Notes under the pieces: model-generated
The model's input: only the letters and a program-made list of their open reading frames with translations
Told to the model about the DNA's origin: nothing
The model's database searches: none
Shown here: piece after piece, positions 22,001-24,817 of the stretch
Numbering within the stretch: position 1 is the stretch's first letter
Layout of the letters: every line of letters starts with the position of its first letter
Origin: Silene noctiflora
Taxonomy: Eukaryota; Streptophyta; Magnoliopsida; Caryophyllales; Caryophyllaceae
Reading direction: 5' to 3'
Length of the DNA stretch: 24,817 nt
Assembly (NCBI GenBank): GCA_009801015.1
Contig: VHZZ01000110.1
Location: 279,931-304,747, forward strand
Made by a program: the position numbers and the translations under genes

Positions 22001-22192
22001 TAAAATTAATAACCTCAATAAAATCAATCAAAAAAGAGGAAATAGAGAAGATTATACGATGATGAAGTCAGGTATATCGCGAAGCGGATTTTCGCCTTCG
22101 ACGGGAGGAAGAGGTTCGACCCGGAGATGACCGCTGTGACCCGTAAACTCGACCCGAAATGATAGTTCGTTACCTAATTGAATTCGATCCAT
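2683..22192 (-). CDS. SKI2: SKI2-type DExH-box RNA helicase, complete 23-exon gene, 1349 residues
   Basis: This is the helicase of the Ski complex (SKI2, SKI3, SKI8), which works in the cytosol and threads mRNA 3' to 5' into the exosome; in plants the pathway also limits small-RNA production from aberrant transcripts. Start ATG is 22192-22190 and stop TAA 685-683 of the 2 kb block (2685-2683). The ATG at 22197 was refused because it meets a stop after seven codons. All 22 introns are GT-AG. Exon coordinates are given in the three partial entries for this gene. Sequence and length follow Arabidopsis SKI2 (about 1347 residues) from end to end, including the N-terminal region and C-terminus SLYITGV, which separate it from the shorter nuclear relatives MTR4 and HEN2. 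There is no frameshift or lost motif, so the gene appears functional. About 80% of its length is intron. Confidence 0.95.
3052..3075. repeat. Perfect 10-bp inverted repeat in SKI2 intron 22
   Basis: GTTGGTTTCA and TGAAACCAAC are perfectly complementary and separated by CGTG. The flanks (gtgaggaaggctcatcc before, ctcacgtg after) resemble short fold-back repeats common in plant introns. Intron 22 is only 255 bp, so this hairpin is its main structured feature. Confidence 0.6.
3278..3636 (-). other. SKI2 intron 21, with a possible SINE 3' fragment near 3485-3555
   Basis: Phase 2 intron with donor gttagc. On the - strand part of it reads GTAAGGTTGTGTACA, then GGTCCTTCCCC and CCCATAGGGA, which recalls the 3' half of Au/TS-type plant SINEs. 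No A or B box is seen nearby, so at most a truncated copy is present. The rest is unremarkable AT-rich intron. Confidence 0.35.
3941..4058 (-). mobile_element. tRNA-derived SINE in SKI2 intron 20
   Basis: On the - strand the sequence holds a Pol III A-box-like TAGCTTAGCTGG (4046-4035) and, 31 bases on, a B-box-like GGGTTAGAAACTC (4003-3991). It ends in GGGGAAAAAAAG, an A-rich tail. Possible diverged target duplications are tatgcaaaata at about 3929 and tatgcaatgcaata at 4059. Length near 118 bp suits a short plant SINE. The B box departs from GGTTCGANNCC, so it is probably inactive. Exact ends are uncertain. Confidence 0.5.
4736..4999. mobile_element. Stowaway-like MITE nested in the Helitron
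   Basis: The left end after TA reads CTTCCTCCCTTCCATTAAAT, then TGTTTACATTTACT. The reverse complement of the right side has CATTGAATTGTTTACGTTTTCT. The shared terminal inverted repeat CATTRAATTGTTTACRTTT and the CTTCCTCCCTTCC start fit Stowaway families. The last 10-15 bases of the right end are eroded, so the right boundary is approximate. Confidence 0.55.
5014..5421 (+). repeat. Promoter-bearing repeat unit A of the Helitron
   Basis: First of three related units (A 5014-5421, B 6112-6500, C 6501-6900). Each holds a double USE/TATA module, then AGAGTCATCATTG..CTTAGGTATCAAC-like DNA, and A and B end in tagatttcatat(a/c)atttgcacatat. Unit A has USE-like GTCCCACATTG at 5064-5074 with TATAAATA at 5107-5114 (gap 32), then a weaker ACGCCACATTG at 5128-5138 with TATAAATA at 5171-5178 (gap 32). 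Confidence 0.7.
5422..6111. mobile_element. Mutator-like element, 690 bp, nested in the Helitron, perfect 9-bp target duplication
   Basis: ATTAAAAAT flanks both sides (5413-5421 and 6112-6120), the 9-bp duplication typical of Mutator-like elements. Ends are GGGTGTTGCTCATTCATGTA and, reverse-complemented, CGTAGTTGCTCTTTCATGTA: 21-bp terminal inverted repeats with few mismatches. The interior has a C-rich left part (about 5470-5650) and a T-rich right part with no transposase frame. A 190-base open frame pair in the C-rich part (5424-5673) shows no conserved motif. One unresolved base lies at 5960. It is younger than the Helitron because it splits unit A from unit B. Confidence 0.82.
6112..6500 (+). 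repeat. Promoter-bearing repeat unit B of the Helitron
   Basis: Second unit. The first box is degraded (GCTTCACATTG, 6143-6153) with TATAAATA at 6181-6188 (gap 27). The second is a perfect GTCCCACATCG at 6197-6207 with TATAAATA at 6241-6248 (gap 33). Downstream come gaggcattattggacttagg and a GAGCTCTTAAGAG hairpin-like stretch near 6312-6324. The unit ends in tagatttcatatcatttgca. Confidence 0.7.
6501..6900 (+). repeat. Promoter-bearing repeat unit C of the Helitron
   Basis: Third unit. TTCCCACATTG at 6638-6648 is followed by TATAAATA at 6683-6690 (gap 34). GTCCCAAATCA at 6699-6709 is followed by TATAAATA at 6743-6750 (gap 33). Downstream come agagtatcgttgaacttcgg and a GAGCTCTTATAAGAG stretch near 6777-6791. 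An unresolved base lies at 6678. The unit runs into the Helitron 3' end. Confidence 0.65.
8196..8753 (-). other. SKI2 intron 18, no recognisable content
   Basis: Phase 0 intron with donor gtgagtt and acceptor ctgcag. It is AT-rich. I see no repeat, RNA gene or conserved frame in it. Confidence 0.7.
8908..9983 (-). other. SKI2 intron 17, with a direct repeat and a possible SINE fragment
   Basis: Phase 2 intron (donor gtatgtt, acceptor ttgtag). The 20-bp word tgcctatctggcaaagttct occurs at 9086-9105 and again at 9173-9192, 87 bp apart. On the - strand, 9672-9621 reads GGGAAGGTTGCATATATCC, then GGCCCTACCTCG and TATAGGG, similar to 3' parts of plant SINEs, but no A or B box is convincing. A cytosine-rich tract lies near 9420-9470. 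The long + frame 8808-9155 overlaps exon 18 antisense and is not a gene. Confidence 0.45.
10094..10612 (-). other. SKI2 intron 16, no recognisable content
   Basis: Phase 0 intron with donor gtgcttgg and acceptor actgtag. It is AT-rich. If it is not spliced, translation stops five codons after exon 16. No repeat or RNA gene is recognised. Confidence 0.7.
10613..17011 (-). CDS. SKI2: SKI2 exons 7-16: the two RecA domains (residues 328-841)
   Basis: Exons: 7, 17011-16904; 8, 15056-14955; 9, 14732-14532; 10, 14440-14330; 11, 13776-13709; 12, 13543-13171; 13, 12835-12680; 14, 12599-12489; 15, 12034-11981; 16, 10870-10613. Visible motifs: Q-motif FELDSFQKE (about 355-363); Walker A AHTSAGKT (378-385); TAPIKT (405-410); TGD (429-431); MTTEILR (443-449); DEVH box (468-471) for Mg-ATP; SAT (499-501); VIVFCFSK (649-656); HHAGLLP (715-721); [15 protein letters not shown] (741-755); [10 protein letters not shown] (779-788) with the arginine finger region. 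All catalytic residues are intact. Exon 12 inserts a Gly/Ser/Asn/His-rich linker (about 564-625) between the RecA domains. Only intron 11, after exon 11, is out of phase 0 (phase 2). Exon 16 ends LRVEELK. Confidence 0.96.
10871..11980 (-). other. SKI2 intron 15, no recognisable gene
   Basis: Phase 0 intron of 1.1 kb with donor gtgagtc and acceptor ctgtag. A short CA-rich stretch (cacacatacacacacac) lies near 10946. Nothing else is recognised on either strand. Confidence 0.7.
12035..12488 (-). other. SKI2 intron 14, no recognisable content
   Basis: Phase 0 intron with donor gtatagg and a strong pyrimidine tract before the acceptor ttccag. Small open frames inside it have no motif. Confidence 0.65.
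12836..13170 (-). other. SKI2 intron 12, no recognisable content
   Basis: Phase 0 intron with donor gtaagcg and acceptor tttgtag. It is plain AT-rich sequence. Confidence 0.65.
13777..14329 (-). other. SKI2 intron 10, no recognisable content
   Basis: It separates the SAT motif exon from exon 11. Donor is gtaagta, close to consensus. The frame running on from exon 10 stops within the intron, so it must be spliced out. Confidence 0.7.
15057..16903 (-). other. SKI2 intron 7 (1.85 kb) with a C21 run
   Basis: Phase 0 intron with donor gtacat and acceptor atcgcag. It is T-rich on the + strand around 15660-16080, which may be an old repeat I cannot name. A tacggagtat remnant lies near 15475. The C21/polypyrimidine block is at 16728-16803. 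No gene is recognised; the - frame 16530-16715 has no conserved block. Confidence 0.6.
16728..16803. repeat. C21 homopolymer and polypyrimidine tract
   Basis: Twenty-one C (16728-16748), an unresolved n at 16749, then about 50 bases of almost pure T/C. On the transcribed SKI2 pre-mRNA this is a purine tract ending in G21. The n shows that the run length was not resolved in sequencing. Confidence 0.9.
17109..22192 (-). CDS. SKI2: SKI2 exons 1-6: N-terminal region (residues 1-327)
   Basis: Exons in transcript order: 1, 22192-22058; 2, 19546-19292; 3, 19114-18854; 4, 18631-18563; 5, 18390-18306; 6, 17284-17109. Introns 1 to 4 are phase 0; intron 5 is phase 1. Exon 1 encodes [16 protein letters not shown] and [10 protein letters not shown]. 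Exon 2 holds [14 protein letters not shown] and [16 protein letters not shown], exon 3 [13 protein letters not shown] and [14 protein letters not shown], exon 5 [16 protein letters not shown]. These blocks are shared with Arabidopsis SKI2 and absent from MTR4-type helicases. In the yeast complex the equivalent region contacts Ski3 and Ski8. Exon 6 is acidic, contains [12 protein letters not shown] and is the least conserved, so it is probably a flexible linker before the helicase core. Confidence 0.93.
17285..18305 (-). other. SKI2 intron 5, host of a hAT-like element
   Basis: Phase 1 intron, donor ggtatgta, acceptor ctggtag. It contains the element at 17573-17995. Outside that, 17285-17572 and 17996-18305 show nothing recognisable. 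Confidence 0.7.
17573..17995. mobile_element. hAT-like non-autonomous element, about 423 bp, in SKI2 intron 5
   Basis: Left end TAGACCTGTCAAACGGGTTT and right end, reverse-complemented, TAGACCTGTTAAAACATTAC share TAGACCTGTYAAA. Sub-terminal GGGTCGGGTTATACGGG-type motifs at the left and ACGGGTCGGGTAAT at the right are typical of a widespread plant hAT-derived repeat. The 8-bp flanks ACTACATA (17565-17572) and TGTACATA (17996-18003) agree at six of eight positions, as a diverged hAT duplication would. The interior holds gtgtttgtgtggtccaa twice (17730 and 17769, period 39) and a segment similar to the end of the Mutator-like element at 5422. Confidence 0.65.
19547..22057 (-). other. SKI2 intron 1 (2.5 kb), a long leader intron with a tandem array
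   Basis: Phase 0 intron, donor gtataa (weak, not GTAAGT), acceptor atatcag. The 5' two thirds on the SKI2 strand are occupied by the repeat array at 20281-22010. The remainder, 19547-20280, is AT-rich without recognised content. Its position directly after exon 1 makes it a candidate for intronic regulatory DNA, which is inference only. Confidence 0.75.
20281..22010. repeat. Degenerate higher-order tandem array in SKI2 intron 1, period near 290 bp
   Basis: Ordered words recur in the same order: acaacgattttacacaagac, then cgtaatatgtcgarttcgac, aactaattccactt, aacatatcatctaaaccc, and tcaattcaactaactaccac. The word aactaattccac occurs at about 20552, 20847, 21139, 21573 and 21881; caattcaactaacta at about 20625, 20909, 21200, 21345, 21638 and 21928. 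Spacing is near 290 bp except for an expanded third unit. A 68-70 bp sub-unit is doubled within several units (for example 21043/21113, 21479/21547, 21785/21855). A perfect 38-bp tandem duplication lies at 21382-21457. The + strand is A/C-rich and G-poor throughout. Confidence 0.8.
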
Positions 22193-22445
22193 TTCATGTC
22201 ACAGTGTGTGTATAGTGTGTATACTCTAATTTCGGATATTTTGTGTAGTTGTTTGTCTTTTTCGTGATTTTGCGTTTTTTTTATATTCTCTTTTGCTTTG
22301 GCGGGCAACTTTAACGGTGACGATTTAGGGAAGGAGTTCAAGGGTTGCTTCACTTGATTAGTTAGTTCTTGTTTTTTTGGGGGTTAATTTTTGCACAAAT
22401 TCACCGGCATAGTTGTTGCAAACTTATGACGCGTCAAATATTATT
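22193..22445 (-). promoter_or_regulatory. SKI2 promoter and 5' leader
   Basis: On the - strand TATAAAA lies at 22285-22279, about 90 bp before the ATG, so transcription would start near 22250. An E2F-like TTTGGCGG lies at 22297-22304 on the + strand, just upstream of that TATA. The proximal promoter is bounded at 22446 by a Mutator-like element. Start site and motif function are inferred. Confidence 0.45.
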
Positions 22446-23018
22446 CGTAATTGCTAAATCCCGCGCATCAATTTACTAAATCCTGCGCATTTTGTCCCTT
22501 TATTTCGAAAATACCCTTCTCATTTCTCACCCAACTATGTGAGAGACACCCAAAAAATGGGAAACCTCAAACTGCTAAATCCCCCCGTCGCCTCCACCGA
22601 CCCCTTCCCTGCAACGACGCCCTCCCAGCTCCGTCGACCACCCTGGCCTCCATTACCAATCGATGCCGCCACCCTCGTTTCGTTCTTCTTCGTTCCCCCT
22701 AAACTGTTCTTTTTCCTTGTGCTTGATTAGCCATTGCAAGGCTTTATTGAACTTGTTCGGGAAGTTTGTTGGTGCTCACGATGACAATGAATCTGATGAT
22801 TCACATTTGCTTTGACAGTGCAAGTTGTTCATCTCGTAAATTTGCAATGAATTGCAAACGATTAGGCTTAGTAAATTAGGGTTTCCTATTTATTTTTTAT
22901 TTTTTTGTCCCCTCTTGTTTCTCTCTTTGTGAGGTTAAAAATGGGAGGGGTATATTCGGAAAAAAGGAAAAAAATGCGCGAGATTAAGTAAATTAGTGCG
23001 CGGGATTTAGCAAGTCCC
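22446..23018. mobile_element. Mutator-like element, 573 bp, possible Pack-MULE, upstream of SKI2
   Basis: Long terminal inverted repeats, about 80 bp (22446-22529 and 22936-23018), align without gaps: both contain TTGCTAAATCCCGCGCA, AATTTACT, GCGCATTTT and ATACCC. Direct flanks ATATTATT (22438-22445 and 23019-23026) form an 8-bp duplication; shifting by one gives 9 bp with a single mismatch, the usual Mutator size. Long repeats favour Mutator over hAT. The interior between about 22575 and 22700 is GC-rich and codon-like (ccgtcgcctccaccgacccc), unlike the surroundings, and could be a captured gene fragment. The overlapping frames 22451-22702 and 22539-22730 cross the repeat and have no known domain. 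Confidence 0.75.
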
Positions 23019-23026
23019 ATATTATT

Positions 23027-23277
23027 TATGTGGATAGAAGATAAGATCAAAGTAGGGTGTCTAGGGAAGTAAGGAGGAACATTTTGTTTTGTTTTATCTA
23101 CTCACATGGATAGTACTTGACCAGTTACAAACTTGTGAACATATGTCGGTCATAAGGGAGACTTGTTGTAATTTCCGAGAATATTTTGAGAAAACGACTA
23201 ACAATAATATTATTATTAAAAAAAATGGGGTGTTTATGATATACAACAATAAGTAATTCATTTCTTGCTTGATTTAT
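23027..23277. other. Spacer between two Mutator-like elements, no recognisable content
   Basis: AT-rich with an ATT-rich stretch (aataatattattattaaaaa) near 23204. No gene or repeat end is recognised. Confidence 0.6.
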
Positions 23278-23793
23278 CGGAAAATTTACGTGGTACTCTT
23301 AAATTTTGTCATTTTTCACATAGTACCCAAGTTTTTAAGTTTGTGCATATAATATTGTTGAAATTTGATTTTCAGGATCAACATGTCATTTTCATTGCTC
23401 TTAAATGAGCATAAATCATTGACCAAAAATCGGAATTGATTAATTTTTTTTTTCAAATTGATTACCTCTTTGAGATCTATAAATTGATAAAGCGAAAATG
23501 GTCATTCGAAAATTTAAGATCGAAGATATGGTTGATTTGAGATTTTTCGTTAAAAAAAAAAAAAACTTAGAAAATGGCAGTCCACAATTTTTTTTCTCAA
23601 ATCGTAGATTATGACGAGATAACCATTTAAAAAAAATGGGCCGATTCTGAATTCTGGTACAGGAGTTATGCTCAATTGAGTTCTTTTATAAAGAAAAAAA
23701 GGGCATGTCATGCATGAAAATCAAACATGGATGGTAACACCCCACACCATATGCAAAAGTGATAAAGCTCAGGGGTACCACATGAATTTTCCC
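23278..23793. mobile_element. Mutator-like MITE, 516 bp, perfect 9-bp target duplication
   Basis: TTGATTTAT flanks both ends (23269-23277 and 23794-23802). The left end is CGGAAAATTTACGTGGTACT; the right end, reverse-complemented, is GGGAAAATTCATGTGGTACC. The inverted repeat continues with loss of identity for about 45 bp. There is no open frame of note; the interior is AT-rich with A-runs. This is a non-autonomous element. Confidence 0.82.
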
Positions 23794-23921
23794 TTGATTT
23801 ATTGTTTTTAATTTAATGACGAGGAAATTCGTAATTGTTATTTGTATCGAGTATTCTTTTTACCTTGTGGGTAAGTTGAAAGAGATAATATCGAGCATTT
23901 GAATCTAAGGAATAGTCTGCA

Positions 23922-24817
23922 TGTAACACCCCCACACCCCGATGCACCTTATCAAGGACTACCTCCGAGTACAAGGATGCTACCATCTCGGTTACCCGAG
24001 GTAGTGAACATCATAAAAACCATAATGAAACATTATTAATATAATTATAAGTTAACTGATTACAACATCTTCTCCAAACACGGAGTACAAACCAAACTAA
24101 CAAGTGATACTAAAATAAAAGTCTGCATAAGTTAATGTATCGTGAGACTCCACCCTGTTAACCCTGCTGCGTAGTTAACCGCCATCATCGTCAATACCTG
24201 CTAAGTTAACTGCTCACCATCCCCGAATGGATCACCACAGTTTTTAAAACATTAAACGAGGTCAGTGAACTGAACAACTATATAAAGTAAACAATGTATA
24301 CAAAACAGAACAAACATCACACCGCCACCATCACCATCACCACACCACACCACACAACAAGTAACCGACTACACACCGAAGTATGTATAGCCCTGCCAGT
24401 GGTAGACCGCAGCCAACCACCTAAACCACCCACAATAACTCATCCCTTAATGTGCACACCCCCCTACGCTAAGAGAACGCAGGAGGCGAACAATGGGGGC
24501 GGGACCACCTCTCACAATGGCTCACAAAATAATATCACAAATCACAACCTCAACACACCCAACACCAACATCCACCACCAACAACTCCATCACAACATCG
24601 TCACAACAATGCCATCACACAATACCAAGTCCCTTAATGTGCACATCCCCCTTACGCTGAAAGAACGCAAGGGGCGAACAATGGAGGTGAGACCACCTCT
24701 CATAATGGTTCACAACCACAATCACAATAACGTCGCCACCACAATATCACAATATAGATCAATCACAGTAATAATCACAGAGACCGTCACATTGCATCAC
24801 ATATAATTCCACAACCA
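23922..24817 (+). mobile_element. 5' part of a probable LTR (Ty3/gypsy-like), running out of the window
   Basis: It begins TGTAACACCCCCACACCCCG, a start I associate with plant gypsy LTRs, followed by the motif accatctcggttacccgagg. From about 24290 the + strand is strongly C/A-rich. A direct repeat of about 83 bp with period 187 lies at 24444-24526 and 24631-24713, each copy with cccttaatgtgcac and gaccacctctcaYaatggYt. The 170-residue frame at 24294-24806 is Thr/His/Asn-rich because of this composition and is not a protein. No primer-binding site or gag is reached, so class and orientation remain inferred. Confidence 0.5.
24444..24713. repeat. Two 83-bp direct repeats, period 187 bp, inside the LTR-like region
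   Basis: Copies at 24444-24526 and 24631-24713 share cccttaatgtgcaca, cgct, gaacgca, ggcgaacaatgg and gaccacctctca, with roughly 85% identity by eye. The DNA between them is (C/A)-rich, with many caacacc/catcaca words. Confidence 0.8.

Noticed and set aside
22190..22197. Alternative SKI2 start ATGAAATGG at 22197
   Set aside because: This frame meets TAG after seven codons; the ATG at 22192 opens the conserved N-terminus.
22446..23018. hAT classification of the element upstream of SKI2, based on an 8-bp flank match
   Set aside because: Terminal inverted repeats of about 80 bp are far longer than hAT ends, and a 9-bp reading of the flanks with one mismatch fits Mutator-like elements better.
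24294..24806. 170-residue open frame rich in Thr, His, Asn
   Set aside because: It comes from C/A-rich repeat DNA with a 187-bp period; no domain, and no codon usage like the two real genes.

Overview
The window looks like nuclear DNA of a flowering plant. Genes are split by many short GT-AG introns, base composition is AT-rich, and introns and intergenic DNA carry plant-type transposons (Helitron, Mutator-like, hAT, Stowaway, SINE, LTR). The two proteins match dicot genes best. Scattered tactccgta-type remnants and the style of the repeats would suit Caryophyllales, but that is only an impression. Three n characters (5960, 6678, 16749) mark unresolved bases.

There are two protein-coding genes, arranged tail to tail. 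(1) 597-1672, + strand: a small three-exon gene for a 167-residue hydrophilic protein resembling Arabidopsis MATERNAL EFFECT EMBRYO ARREST 59 (MEE59). It has a TATA box at 503-510 and a candidate poly(A) signal at 1795-1800. (2) 2683-22192, - strand: a complete 23-exon gene for a 1349-residue SKI2-type DExH RNA helicase, the motor of the cytosolic Ski complex that feeds mRNA to the exosome. I assembled every exon by hand. All 22 introns are GT-AG, the frame is open throughout and all helicase motifs are present. The coding part is about 4 kb; introns fill the other 15 kb or so.

The introns and flanks hold the mobile DNA. Intron 19 (4354-7726) contains a Helitron (4464-6979) inserted between A and T, with a CCCGT/ACGGG hairpin and CTAG end. 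Nested in it are a Stowaway-like MITE and a 690-bp Mutator-like element with a perfect 9-bp target duplication. The Helitron also carries three copies of a unit with two snRNA-type promoter modules each (a TCCCACATCG-like box, then TATAAATA after 32-34 bp in most cases). Intron 1 (19547-22057) holds a degenerate higher-order tandem array with period near 290 bp. Intron 5 holds a short hAT-like element, intron 20 a tRNA-derived SINE, and intron 7 a run of 21 C. Upstream of SKI2 lie two Mutator-like elements (22446-23018 and 23278-23793) and what looks like the start of an LTR (from 23922 to the window end). A Stowaway-like MITE (2032-2264) sits between the two convergent genes.

The two genes have no evident functional link. 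No rRNA, canonical tRNA or CRISPR was seen. The least ordinary signals are the repeated paired USE/TATA promoter modules inside the Helitron, the palindrome-bearing array in SKI2 intron 1, and the possible Pack-MULE about 250 bp upstream of the SKI2 start codon.
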